A stretch of 64,000 nucleotides of DNA from Xylaria sp. FL1777 (taxonomy: Eukaryota > Ascomycota > Sordariomycetes > Xylariales > Xylariaceae), in the NCBI GenBank assembly GCA_022578965.1, contig MU400677.1, forward strand, positions 27,436 to 91,435, read 5' to 3'. This document shows, one piece after another, positions 1-12,044 of this stretch. The notes beneath the pieces are model-generated. The model made no database searches. It had not been told where the DNA came from and was given only the letters and a program-made list of their open reading frames with translations. Both the position numbers and the translations under genes were made by a program. The stretch's first letter is position 1; each line of letters begins with the position of its first letter.

Positions 1-3000
1 ATATTTTTTTGTATAATTATATAATTTTTTAGCTATTTTAGAACTTATATATAATAAATAATTGCTTAGTTTTTTTAAAGATTTTTTTTTTATCAAATAA
101 ATATTTAATTTTATTAACTTTTTTATATAAAAAACAAAAAAAGCTAAAAAAAAAACATAAAATAATATAACTAAGTTAACTATTTAAAAAAAAAAAGCAA
201 ACTTTAATAATATTTTTATATTTTATAACTTTTTTATGTTTAATAATATAAATAATAAAAACTTTATAATATTAAATATTATAATTATAAATTTACTTAA
301 ATAGCTAATAAAAATTTATAAACAAATATAACTTACTTATAGTAATATATAAGCTTTTATAAAATATATAAAATTTATAAGCTAAGCATAACGTTATAAG
401 CTATTTATAACATATAAAGTAATTTAGATTATATATAATTTTATTATAAGATTTTTTTAAACTTAAACTAAAGCAATATAAAATTAAATTAAGAAGTTTT
501 AATAAAAAATAATTTAAAGAAGTATTATTTTTTTTAAAAAAGTATAAAAAACTATTGTTTAACTAGTTATTAATGCTTAAGCAAAAAAACAAGCTATTAT
601 TTAATTAAAGAAAATAGCTAATTATTATTACTATATTTTTAATGTTTTTTAAAAAAAAATAGCTAAATAAAAATAAGCTTACTAAAAAAACTAAAAAATA
701 ATTAATAGCTAAATAGCTATCAAAAACAAATAAATTAATTAATTATTTAATTATTTTTATGCTAACTTATTTTAATTAAAGAAACTTTATATATATATAT
801 AAGCTGCTTTTATTAAATTTTATAATTAGCTAAATAATTATTAATAGCTAAATATAAATTTAATTATAAAAAAGCTTTAATTATAAAGTATTATTATTAG
901 CTTTATAAGCTAACTTTTTATAAAGCGATTAATTTTTAAAAAAAAGCTTTAAAAGCAAATTATAAATAAAGCATTATAAGCTATTTAAGCTTGCTTTATT
1001 ACTAAAGCTTTAAAAGCTTAATATATAGCTATTTATATTATACTTAAAGTTATTACAAAATTAACTTTTAATAGGAATTTTAGGTTTATTGCAAGGTTTG
1101 CTTTAAAAGAAAACCTTAATAACTTTAATAAAAATAATAACCTTTTTACAAAAAAACTACTTTATAGTTTTTTTAAAGAACTGTTTAAAAGCTTATAAAA
1201 GCTAACTAAAAAAAATAGCAATTTAAATAATAAATTATTTTTTAAAACATATAATTGCTTTATAAAAGCTATTTTAAAAGTAATTAATAATTTTGCGCTT
1301 AGTATAACTACTTTTAACTTTATTTAACTAAATAAGCTATAAACTTATAGTAGTAAAAACTTTGCTAAGTTTTTACTATAATAGCAAAAGATATAAAACT
1401 ATATAAAAACATATATAAAAAGCTTTTTTTTAAATAAGTATTAAATTAATTAAATTAGTTTTTTTTTAATAAATAAAGCTTTATTATAGCATTAGTTATA
1501 CTAAAAGCAAGTTTGTTAAGTTAGCATTATTAATAATTAAACAGCTTATTAAATAGCTATAAAAGTTTGTTTTAAAAACTTATTAGCTATTTTTTAATTA
1601 GCAAATAAATTAATAAAAATAACGTATAAAAATAATATAGCTTAATTTTTTACTAAAGTTTTTAATTTTAATAACTTTATAAAATAGTTTAAACTTATGT
1701 TTTAAATTTTTATTATAAAACGCTTATTAAAAGAATTAATTAAAATAATATATTATATACGTAAAATAATATTATAAAATAATAGTAATTTTTTAGATGC
1801 TATTTGGAAAACTAGCATAATTTATAAAAATATGTTAGTATACTTAGGTTTTTTTTTAAAAAGCAAGCCTAGTTTAAAAAAAAAGCTTTTAAAATTAAGC
1901 TAACTTAATTATAGCAAAAAAAATTACTTTTGCTTAAGCTAAAATTTATTTTTAAAAAGCAAGTTAAGCAATAGTAAAAAATCTAATAAATTTACTAAAG
2001 TAATATTAAACTTAAAAAATAAAAAGTAAGCTAATACTATTATAGCTTTTAAAAATATAAATTAAGCTATAATTAACTAACAAAAAAAGAATAAAGTTAA
2101 CTATTAGCAGTATAGTTAAAACAACTATTATATTTTAGCTTATTATACAAAAAAAAATGTTGCTAAAAAAGAACTATTTTTAGCTTTTAAAAGAACTTTT
2201 ACTACTAAACAAAAAACTACTAAAAAAAAGCTTGCTTTAAGCATAACTAAAAAAGCTAAAATTAATATAATTATAATAAACGCGCTTTTATTTTAGTTTA
2301 TAAAGCTAAATAACTTCGATTTAAATTTTTAATAAGTTTTTATAAAGCACTACGTAAAAATAATTAGCTTATAAAAAGTAATTTTGCTTACATATATAAT
2401 TTAAAGTATAACAAAAACTAGCTAAATAATTTAACTAAACAAAAAAATTAAAAGCTTTAATTAAGTTATTAATTTATTATTTTTATAACTTTTTTATATA
2501 ATAATTAAAAATATTTTATATAAGTACTTTTAAACATAAAAAATATAGTTTTAATAATATTAATTAGCAAAACAAAATAATAAAAGCTATTTTTTATTAA
2601 GCAGTTATAGCTTTAGTTTATAATAGCTTTTAATGCATTATATATATAAAAAGCTAAAAAATATTATATAAAAAAAATAGTTTTTTGCTATTAAAAAGAT
2701 TATTTTATTTATTTTAGCTTTAAATTTAGTAAGCTTAATAGTAATTATAATATGTTATTTTTTTAGTAGTAGCTAAAATAGCATTTTTTTGCTTGCTTTT
2801 TTAAAAAAGCAAACAAAATTACTTTTTTTTTTAAGCGTTGCTAAAAATATTATATAAGTTAAGCTTTATTTAACCTAAAAATAACTAAAATTATAGCAAC
2901 TTTATTAAATAAAGCAATAAAAAATATACTAAATTAAGTTTTAAAAAAATTTAAGAAATTTTTACTTATTATAATAAAAGCAGTAGTATAAAAGCTATTA

Positions 3001-6000
3001 AATTATTAACTATAAAACTATGCAATTAATATAATTAAAAGCAAAATAGCTTTTTAAAGACTTTTTTATACTATAAGCAATTAAAAGCTTAATACTTTAA
3101 AACTATAATTAAAAAATATGCTAAAAATATAATGTATTAAAAAATTTACTTTATTATATAGTGCTTTTTTTATATTCGTAAAAAAAAAAGACCTTAATAA
3201 TTCTTTTAAACTAGTTATAAACTATTAAGAACTTAATATAGTTATAATACTTATTTAATACTTTATTTTTTTAATTTTAAAATTGCAAGCTTGCTTTAAA
3301 ATAATTAAATAGTTTTTAAAAATAAACTTTAAGTTAAGATTTTATTTTATAAAAATTAAAAAAAAATATAAATAAAAAACAGCCTTTTGTTATAAATATA
3401 AACTATTTAAATATATAGTTATGCTAATAAAACTAATTAATGCTTTTATAACCTTTTAGTTAATAATAAACTATATTTTTTGCAATTTTATTAATATTAA
3501 ATTATTAATATACTTTAATGATTTTTTTATATATATTAATACTTAAAAAAAATATAACTAATTAATTAAAGAAATATTATAACGATTTATTAAATATAAC
3601 TTAGCTATTATGCTATAAAAGTACAAATAGCAAATATAAAAAATTAAGTTTTTAAGTTATATTATAAGCTTAAAAGGTATTTTTATAGCATAAAACAAAA
3701 TAAACTATATTATTTAATAAAAACTTTTAAGCACTTTAAAAAAATTGCAGCAGTTTGTTAGCTTTATTAATTTTTACTAAAGGTTTATTTAAAAGTTTTT
3801 TTTAATTATAAAACTATTTATAAATGCTAACAAAATAAACCAAAAGCAATAAAAGTAAACAAATATTATAAATAAAGCTTTTTTTAAACTAAAATATAAA
3901 TTTACTACTGCTTTTATTTTAGTTTATTTTAATTTATTTTAAATAGCACATATAAAAACTAACGCTTTTAATTTTACTTTTAATATAATGTTATTTTAAA
4001 AAAACAATAATAAAAAACTATACTTTATAGCGTTTTACTTTTAAAAACTTATGCTTACAAAAATAAACTATAAAATATATAATAAAAAACTACTTATTAT
4101 AATAAATTTATTTAACTAATAATATTAATACTTTAAAAGCGCTAAATATTAAATTAAAATTTATTTAAATTATTAAAACTTATTATATTTTATTACTGCT
4201 AAAATGCTAAATTAATAGCAAGCTAAGTAAGCTTAGCAACTAGTAATATATTAGTTTATTATTAATTATAAGCTAAAATAGCTTAATAAAAAAGCTAATA
4301 TTATGTTATGCTTTTTTTAATACTGCTTTAAAAAAAAAGAAAATAAAAACTAGCTAATTAAGTTAGTTTTACAAAATAAGCATTTTTTGCATAATAAAAA
4401 AACTATGTTTAATATAGCAGCATTAGTACTGCTTACTTTAAAATAATTTTGTAGTTTTTTTATACTAAACTAGCTGCTAAAATTTATTAAAAAAATTAAA
4501 AAAGTAGCTAAAAATAACTTAAAATATATAATTTAAAAGAAAAAACCTTTTAAAAATATAAAACTTTAAAACAACTTTTTATATAAAAAAAAATGCTTAT
4601 AAATATTTATTACTATTTAATAAAATATAATAAAATTTAAATATAATATAAAGATAATAAAACATATAAATATAAACAAAACATTAAAACTTATTACTTA
4701 AAATTTTTAATAGCTAAACATTAAAAAAACTATATAAAAATTTATTTATAAATGTTTTAATTGCTAATAAAACAAAGCGTTATATTATATATTTTATAAA
4801 CTTTTATAACTTATAAAACTACATTATGTTTTATAATAGTTAATTATAATAAACTTTATTATAGATTTATTTTTTTTTAATAGATATAATTTTATATAAA
4901 TAATAATAAATCTTTTTATAAAAATAAAACACTTTATTTTATTAAAAGTTAATAAAAAAAAAACTAAAAACTTAATTAAAATATTTGCAAAATCTTATTA
5001 AAGATTATATAATATACTTTTTAATATTATTTTTAATAAAAATTTTAAGTTTATAAGCTACTTTTAAAAGAACTTTTTAAAGCTTATTAAAGTTAAACTT
5101 TAAATAAATACTGCTTTTTATTTTTAAACTAATAATTAAACAAAACAACTTAATTAAATTTTTAAAATATATTTAAAAGCGTTTATAAATTATAAAATAA
5201 CTAACTAAAAAAACTTTTTATTAACTACAAAGTTTATATATAATAATGCTATATTTACTTTAACTTATATATTTTTGTTTTATGTTAATTATAGCTTTTA
5301 TTTAGTAATATATAATTTATTTTTAGGTGCACTATATAATTTAGCTAGCAATTTATATGCTTACTAAATAATTAAAGTTTATAAAAAAGCTAAGCTATAG
5401 CTAAATAAGTCTAAATAATAAATAAAAAAATAAGCAAATAAAAAATAACAAAAAATATTGCTTTATAAACTTAACTAGTTAGTTATATTAAATATATGTT
5501 ATATTAAAACTAAAAAACCTGCTAAAAAACTAAATAAAAAAATATTAGAACTTTTTAAAATTTAAAAAGTAATTTTTTTTATTACTATTAAGCTATTATT
5601 ACTTAAAGGTTAAAAAATTTATAATTTATTTTACGTTTTATTTATTAAGCTTTATTACGCTAATAATTAAGCATTGCTTAATTTTAATTAAGTTTTATAA
5701 AAAACGCTTTTAATTAAAGCAAAAAATTACTAAATAAAAAAAATTAAAAACTTTATAAAAACCTAAAAAAATATTAAATATTTAATTAAGTAAAAAAGTT
5801 AACTAACTAAATAGCATTAAACTTAAGAACTTTTTAATTATATGTTTACTAATAGCATTAAAGCTTTTATATAAAACTTTTATTAATATAATTTTAGTAA
5901 CTTAGTAAACTTCTAAAGTTTAAATTAAAAACTTTAATACTGCTTAAAGTTAAACTTAAAAAAAAAAAAAGATAATATTAAATAAACATTAACTTATAAC

Positions 6001-6080
6001 TAGTTTTAAGCTATTACTACTTAAACTAGCACATATAAAGTTAAACTATTAGTTTATAATAGTTATTTATAATATAGTTA
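1..6080 (+). mobile_element. RIP-degraded Ty3/Gypsy retrotransposon relic (Gypsy4), left end outside window
   Basis: The block is almost pure A+T with no intact reading frame. Reading through the many stop codons on the plus strand recovers a Ty3/Gypsy pol order: reverse transcriptase near 3.3-3.7 kb, RNase H near 3.9-4.3 kb, then integrase-like remnants to about 5.4 kb. A gag-like basic stretch may lie near 1.8-2.4 kb. No LTR pair was found inside the window, so the element either starts left of position 1 or has lost an LTR. The stop codons sit mainly at codons that differ from Gln or Trp codons by C-to-T or G-to-A changes, the pattern expected of RIP. The boundary with the gene island near 6.08 kb is abrupt. 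Confidence 0.8.
3280..4300 (+). pseudogene. Reverse transcriptase-RNase H relic of Gypsy4
   Basis: At 3511-3543 the plus strand reads YFNDFFIYINT, matching the Y-x-D-D active-site block of Ty3/Gypsy reverse transcriptase with the first Asp changed to Asn (G-to-A). About 35 codons later comes FLSYIIS, the block that follows the active site in this family. At 4204-4242 the frame reads MLN**QAK*A*QL, the RNase H end block (LNxRQAR) with stops in place of Gln, Arg or Trp codons. No protein could be made from this. The family assignment rests on the order and spacing of these blocks. Confidence 0.78.
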
Positions 6081-7200
6081 TATATGCGGCAACTTAACAG
6101 CTAAAGAAGTCCTAAATTATATAGCGGCCCAATAGGCATAAATAAGCCAGAATATTTCTACGTATGAAGGACGGGAAGAAACTATGGCCTTGAGACCCCT
6201 AGAGAATTATTAGTTGAATAGCAATATGACTAAGTTCCAAGCCCTCTACTAGAGCCCTTGTCACAATGCCTACCTGCCAGGCTCATGCAAACCATGCACA
6301 AAAACCAGACTATGTAGAGGTTAGTTGTCTTTTGGCCATCGAAGGCCTTCTGGGACTTACTCTACTGCAACGTCCGGTGTTGGTGACGCTTCGTCATCAA
6401 ACTCATTCAAATCAATAATACCCATGGCGCCAGGGCAACTCCTGAGGAGCTAGTGGTATCGCGTCTGACATGTCAGAGCTCGCCGCAACTTCAAGTTACA
6501 GCTCGGGTGTCCTGATTGGCCCCCAGGGAGGGTTTGGTGAGTGTGCAACTCGCGACTACATGTAATGAACGAGTGAGTTGAAAGAGGTAATTCTACCATC
6601 AGGCGAAGGCGATCAGCCAGCGAGATCAACGTGTTTAACTGCGCTGTAAGTATGACACTGGCTACCTGGGGCCAGGGGAATGGCTTGAAACTGTGTCATA
6701 ATAGGCTACCTGGTTTCCGCCCGCCGCCACGGTTCCAGATTAGCTCTAGGATGATAATGCTTTGGCGCTGCGCTAAGGCTTGTACTAGCAGGGGGTTTTT
6801 AGTAGAAAAGTTTTCTATATCTTCTTGCTAAACAAGGGCTACTAAGTGGCAAAAAAGCTTTAAAACTAGTTAACAGCTAATTTTTTACTGTATATAAGCT
6901 ATATGCTAGCCTTATGATTAATAGTACTTTTTCTTTTTTAGAATTTAGCGTAACGCTACAGGATTATCATCCTGTAAACTAAGTACGTAGGCCATTACTA
7001 AGCTGCATGTGGCTTAGATCTAACTGGTTATTATACATAGGTTGACATAGGTTAACCTAGGTTAACCTAGGTTTTCATACTGCTTTCGATTAAGATTTGT
7101 TCACTTAAATGTCTCCTAGCACTGTTAACAATGCTGCGCAGGAGGAATGCATCGTATTTAAATATATAGTAAATGCTAGACGATCTGTAATAAGTACTTA
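6081..7200. other. Left edge of gene island, no supported gene
   Basis: Base composition returns to balanced at about 6.08 kb. A short open frame at 6631-6831 has no family resemblance and no intron-extended context. Two small symmetric sites are visible: a hairpin ACAGGAT-TATC-ATCCTGT near 6959-6976, and a palindromic direct repeat of AACCTAGGTT near 7045-7075. Neither has an assigned role. Confidence 0.6.
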
Positions 7201-9120
7201 TTAGCCTAATTCTACCTTACAGCCTTCCGCGATTTTTAATACCAGCGTTGTGGTTTGTTTTTCGACGCCTACTAGTTCGACCTTTTGTCCACCTGGAAGC
7301 ACAATTTTGGGGCAGCCTCAGTAAGCGCAAAATCCACTGGTCATTCATTAGCCTTGTAGTTTCAAGAGTAGCGCCGAAAAGTACTACTCACTACCGAAGC
7401 ATATACGAGGTCCACAGTGAAAAGGTAAATAACCGTAGTTCTGCGTCGTTCGGTCTCGGAATAGAGGCAGATCTTCATCCCACCGTTCTGAGCGAAAACA
7501 TTCCGCGTCCATGCCATAGATGTCTAACCGTCGATGAAGAGTGTAAACACTGTATGCTACTGCAGTGCCTTTGGGAATTAGCACCGGCGACTTACGATCA
7601 GGGCCTCCACCAGTAGGGAGTATCGTAGTTTTGGTCGACGTGCGCGTATTGACAGGTAGAGAGGGGTAGAGTCGTAGAGCTGAAGGCGTTAGAAACTGAT
7701 CAGGCTAGTCGTTGCGGTTTCGGACGATACTTACTCTCTTTCAATATGTTCTGGAGATAGTGTAAATTGCGCAAGTCCGCCCTTCTCAACTCTCCCTCTT
7801 TTACCGGCAGAGAATTGAGTTCAGACCGTAGCTTTTCCATGACTCTCGGGTGTCTAACGAGCAGAAAGCTTCCCAGTAACGTCAGTTTAGCTTTCATTTG
7901 ACATGGTGATCAGCATACATACAATGTCCATGATAGCAAACAAGCGGTGGTATCGCGTCCAGCAGCAAGGATGTTGATTATCTGTCCCCTGAGAGAGGCC
8001 CTATCTGGAGATGCCTCAGCGACTGTCTTCAAGAACACGTCTCCCATTACTTTGCCATTCCGCAGTTCCACTGTTAGAAAGGTTCTGATCAATAATCTGG
8101 TCTGCGAACATGTGTACTTGTGCACATGCATCCCGCCATTTTCGCCCACCGATTAGCCAGTACAGATCTAACAGGCGGAAGCGACTCGCGACATAGCTCT
8201 GGGCAGTGTCGAAGGCTTGTGCAAATGTCTGCTCCTGAGAGTTTTCAGGAGTCAAAAGACTATTGATGGATTTCCCAAACAAGAAGGCAGTCGTCACGTC
8301 GAGAGTCAATCGGAAGAAAAGGGGCTGGAGGTCAACCACGCCGCCAGCTTTGGGCAATACCCGCAAGAGATCTTCGACCGGCTGCTGAAAAACCTGCAAA
8401 TCCTCGTACTGCCTATGAAACAACTGAGGACGAAGCATTTCCCGCGAGTGTTTCCACTTAAGCGTGGACGTCAGCATTGTCCAACAGGCTTCTTCACCAT
8501 TTCCATGTTAGGGGTCTGGTTCAAACAAGAACGGAACTTACCGCATCACCTTCTTGAGTGAAAATTCCATCACCGAACATGGGAAACGTAATGTCTCTCC
8601 TTGGCCCGAAGGACCAATCTTGAAAAGATATTTGCATTAGTGTGAATGCTTCTAATGTTTATCATCAGCATCTCGGGGGGTCCTATACCTGAAAAATTGG
8701 TTGAGAACATCGCCTCGAGATTGGCAGGATCTACAGTTCCATACGCTGGAATTAGCAAGAACACTTGTTTCAGAGTGTATCCAGTCTTTCGAAAATGGAA
8801 CAGGAACAGCTCCATCAGCCGACTCTCGGCCTCGGCTCTGAATATCTGTTCAAGTCGGTCAACGCCTAGCGGCCGTTGATTCTGAAGTAATGGGGGAGGC
8901 AGACAGCCATGCTCGTGGGCTATTGCATCTAGTGCCTAAACACGCCTTAGTTTCCCTCATTATACGACTCAGGATAGAAGATGTCAGCACTCCCCACCTT
9001 CTGTTGACGCCTTGTCTTGAAGTAACGATAGAGGACTAAGGACCCCAGTAGAAGCCCTAATAGGGAAAATACTGCATTGTGATTGAAACTGGCACGGCAT
9101 ATAGATGAACAGTCTGAAAA
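7201..9120 (-). pseudogene. Cytochrome P450 (CYP52-like) pseudogene with frameshifts
   Basis: The minus strand carries most of a microsomal P450. In order: a hydrophobic N-terminal anchor then TRRQQK (about 9000-9085); the TVDPANLEAMFSTNF block; GPRRDITFPMFGDGIFTQEG; WKHSREMLRPQ; the I-helix AGRDTTACLLSW (near 7950); the K-helix KETLRLYP formed across an intron; and the heme loop PFHCGPRICFG (near 7400). Good GT-AG introns lie at 8936-8997, 8619-8688, 8457-8541, 7869-7922, 7680-7734 and 7337-7391, each restoring conserved sequence. The gene is nevertheless broken: the membrane anchor has no in-frame ATG, the frame shifts between DQIIDQNL and KVMGDVFL (about 8060-8100), and it shifts again after DFALTEA (about 7310), after which a C-terminal block ending CKVELG is seen in another frame down to a TAA at 7201-7203. 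The CYP52-like label is by motif resemblance (n-alkane or fatty-acid hydroxylase group). Loss of function is inferred. Confidence 0.82.
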
Positions 9121-9807
9121 CTGCCGCTTCGGCGTGATTTAAGTAGTCGAATAATGATTCATAGGGTCTGTCACCTTGAACACATATATGGTAAGGCCAC
9201 CAAAGGCGAAGGTTGCGGGTTGGACGCATGGCGTCGACCCTTGTGCTAGACTACGGTTCCCACGCATAGGATTCATACCGCAAGGAATGAGTACTGTTAG
9301 TCCTGCCTGCTTATGCAAAGTCCAGGGTTGTCAGCGTATCTAAGTAGTTCTCCACGGAGGTTTTGTAGGCACACACTGTCCTGGCCACAGTACGATGTTA
9401 GACATCTCTACAGCTAGGCGCCCTATCTGCATACATACTTACGCAAAGACCTACAGTAAATAGTGGTCACCAGGGAGAAATGGCGTAATGTGGAACTGCG
9501 AGCACTGGCCGTCCCGATTGGTCCAGCGTCTCACAGCCTACCTCAGTGAACTTGCAGTATAGTGTAGGATTCTAGCTTATGCTTGATACTGTTGGTTCTC
9601 AAGATGCTAGATTATACCTCAGTCACACGCTTCTCACGTTGTACGTATCTGGCGTGGGCTGCTGAAATGTGAAGTTGGCCGGGCTATTTCGGAATAAGAC
9701 CAAGATCAGGATATGCCTCCAATCCCACCAATCTCGTGATGAAGCTGCCCTATTTTAAGTCTCACATTTAGGACGTGGACAAGCTCACTGGGGGCACGTC
9801 TGTCGAC
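9121..9807. other. Divergent intergenic region between P450 relic and hydrolase gene
   Basis: This sequence separates the divergently oriented P450 relic and SERAC1-like gene and would hold both promoters. I see no clear core promoter motif, repeat or additional reading frame. Confidence 0.5.
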
Positions 9808-11129
9808 ATGCGCCGGCCATCTAGCTTATTCAAGCGTTTGCAGAGTGTGCGTCTACGATCAAACAGCGATATCACGACAACAAGGGGGCCCGACGACGAC
9901 AGCGACGAGGGTGCAGCCCTAACCGTAGTGTATCTAGGCGAGAACCCAGAAGTCGAGTGAGTGCACTCTGTTGCTAGCTACGAGCTCCGAGGCTCATAAT
10001 AGGAACTCTGGGTTCATTCTCGGCGATTTAATAGTATTGTTGCCGTTCACGGGATCAATGGAGATGCGTTCAATACCTTCTCGACTAAAACCAACAACCG
10101 GTTCTGGCTCGGCGACCATGACATGCTCCCTCGAGATGTCAAAAACTCGCGCATTATGACATATAGATATCCATCTTCTGTGGCAACACTGCTCGGCGGC
10201 ACATCGTCAGATCGCATCCTGCAGCACGCGCAAACCATGATCGCTGAGCTTGTCGCCGATCGAGAGGTCAGGAATACTCTTCGTAGCAAGTTCTGCTAGT
10301 TAACTGACTTATACTTTCAGTTAGAGGACGCCACCGAACGACCGATCATCTTTATTTGTCATTCTTTAGGAGGCATCATAGTGAAACGAGTAAGGCCTAT
10401 CGGGTTACTAATGTCGCAATCACCTAACCACCATATTGCACATAGGCCCTCGTGTACTCGGCAAGTCGCACTGGCAGTCATATCAACCACCTACATTCGA
10501 TTTATATATCAACCTATGGCATACTCTTCTTTGGAACCCCGCACCAAGGTAGCGTTACAGTGAATCTCGTTACATTTGCGCAGCGGATAGTAGATGTTCT
10601 TCTCCCGTCGAAACTGGTTGACACCCAGTCACAGCTCTTAGATGCGCTCAAAGAAGGCTCAGAAGTTCTACAAGAAATCACAGACAACTTTACCCCCTTG
10701 ATGAAAGACTTTAGAATATACTTCTTTTGAGAACAGGAAAAAACAGACCTGGGCTACAAACTTGACTACGTAAGCCACCATGAGACCTGCAAGATCAACG
10801 CTGTCATACTTCTACAGACTGACTAAAAAGGTTTCCAGGTCGTCAGCGAAAGTTCTGCAGCACCTATTCTAGATAATACCGACAGGGCTGGGCTACGAGC
10901 CGACCATCGAAGTATGTGTAGGTTTGCATCGAGGAATGCACCTGGCTACAAACTGGTCGCTTCAAGTCTCCTTCGATACTCTCGTGATGCTCCCCAAGCC
11001 ATATCTCGCAAGTGGCACATCGAAAAGGAGATGATCCGCTCGCTCCGACAACAAGAATTGAAGAACCTTCGTCAAGACAATGAAATGGATAGCAAGGAGA
11101 ATTTAGCGGCTATGGGAACAAAGAGCTAG
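9808..11129 (+). pseudogene. SERAC1-like alpha/beta hydrolase gene, five exons, one in-frame TGA
   Basis: Exons are 9808-9956, 10035-10266, 10321-10389, 10446-10769 and 10839-11129; all four introns (54-78 bp) are GT-AG and the joined length is 355 codons with phase kept throughout. The product resembles the N-terminal lipase/esterase-like domain of fungal SERAC1-type proteins: IVAVHGINGDAFNTF (about residues 50-64), a nucleophile elbow ICHSLGG with Ser near residue 142, then GILFFGTPHQG, and a late ADH block with the likely catalytic His near residue 281. The tail is charged and helical. The one defect is TGA at 10728-10730 (codon 245), in RIYFF*EQEKTDLG, where relatives carry Trp (F-W-E-E context). 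Translation would stop before the His, so the allele is probably dead unless it is read through or edited. The start was chosen as the first ATG before the basic MRRPSSLFKRL stretch. No ankyrin, TPR or NACHT domain follows, unlike many longer relatives. Confidence 0.8.
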
Positions 11130-11598
11130 TAACCAGTATAGACACAGCTGAACCAAGGGGCAAAGAATATAGCTATATGTAGTAATACAACATGGATCTG
11201 AAGAAGCGATACTCCTGTCCGTTTATACTGGCAACTCACCCGTGAATCTTGTCACTTACACAAAAGATCGACGAGTAGAATTCTCGGCGAAGATCCAGTA
11301 TTTATTCACCAAAATATATGCTTTATACTACTGCTTGGGTTGAATAGTCTTGTACGAACATGAATCATCCTAACCGCCTTGCCAGGTCCTGCTTCAACCT
11401 GCAGAACAAGCTTAGGTTCGGATCTAGGCTACGGATTTTCAGAGACTCAACGGACTGAGCCATGGAGACGTTTTGGAGGTTGGGCCCGTAGTAGTTTATT
11501 CACTTTTACGCAGCCTAGTTTCGCCCTATAACTACCCTGCGGAATCCCCAGTCACTTATAGGGCGTAAACTCACTTGAACTAGAAAGAATGACTCTTG

Positions 11599-11629
<31 letters not shown>

Positions 11630-12044
11630 GGAATTATTACCACGATTATTATTGAAGGAGGAAAGGGGATGCGGGAGACCTTATGTTAGTTACGTTTCTA
11701 TATGCTGTTAAGGGTAGTAGCTTACCGAATAAATATTTTACGGTACAACATAGGTGCTGTGTTAAAATATGTTTATCTTCGTGTGACTTGCGTTCCGGGA
11801 TATTGGTCGCAACTATGTCATAGTGTTAGTCACATGCACATATTAGTATCCTGGGAGACATGTACAATTAAGAGCCTGCCAATCAGGTAGCAATACACTG
11901 GAGTCAAGACCAGGAACCCTCGAAAAATAGTAATAGTACAAAGCAGAGTATCATTTCTAGTTCTAGACCAAACTGCATCATGTTTAAACTACCCCCACCC
12001 GCTCCACATGTTCTAGTATAATGACAATTGTGCCATCTCTAGAT
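11130..12044. other. Intergenic stretch with hairpin and long T tract
   Basis: No gene is supported between the hydrolase and transporter genes, which converge here. The notable items are a 10-bp inverted repeat at 11522-11565 and an uninterrupted run of 28 T at 11602-11629. A short open frame at 11702-11890 has no recognisable family. Confidence 0.5.
11522..11565. repeat. 10-bp perfect inverted repeat (hairpin)
   Basis: CGCCCTATAA at 11522-11531 is repeated in inverted orientation as TTATAGGGCG at 11556-11565, with a 24-nt loop. It lies about 35 bp before a 28-T run. It could be the remains of a small non-autonomous element, but no target duplication was found. Confidence 0.6.

Noticed and set aside
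8025..8115. A 46-nt intron explaining the P450 frame change (GTACAC to CTAACAG)
   Set aside because: It would remove VHMFADQIIDQNL, which fits the P450 family at that place, and the donor is poor. A frameshift is the simpler reading.
8217..8561. 114-codon plus-strand frame
   Set aside because: It is antisense to P450 exons whose motifs are unmistakable on the minus strand.
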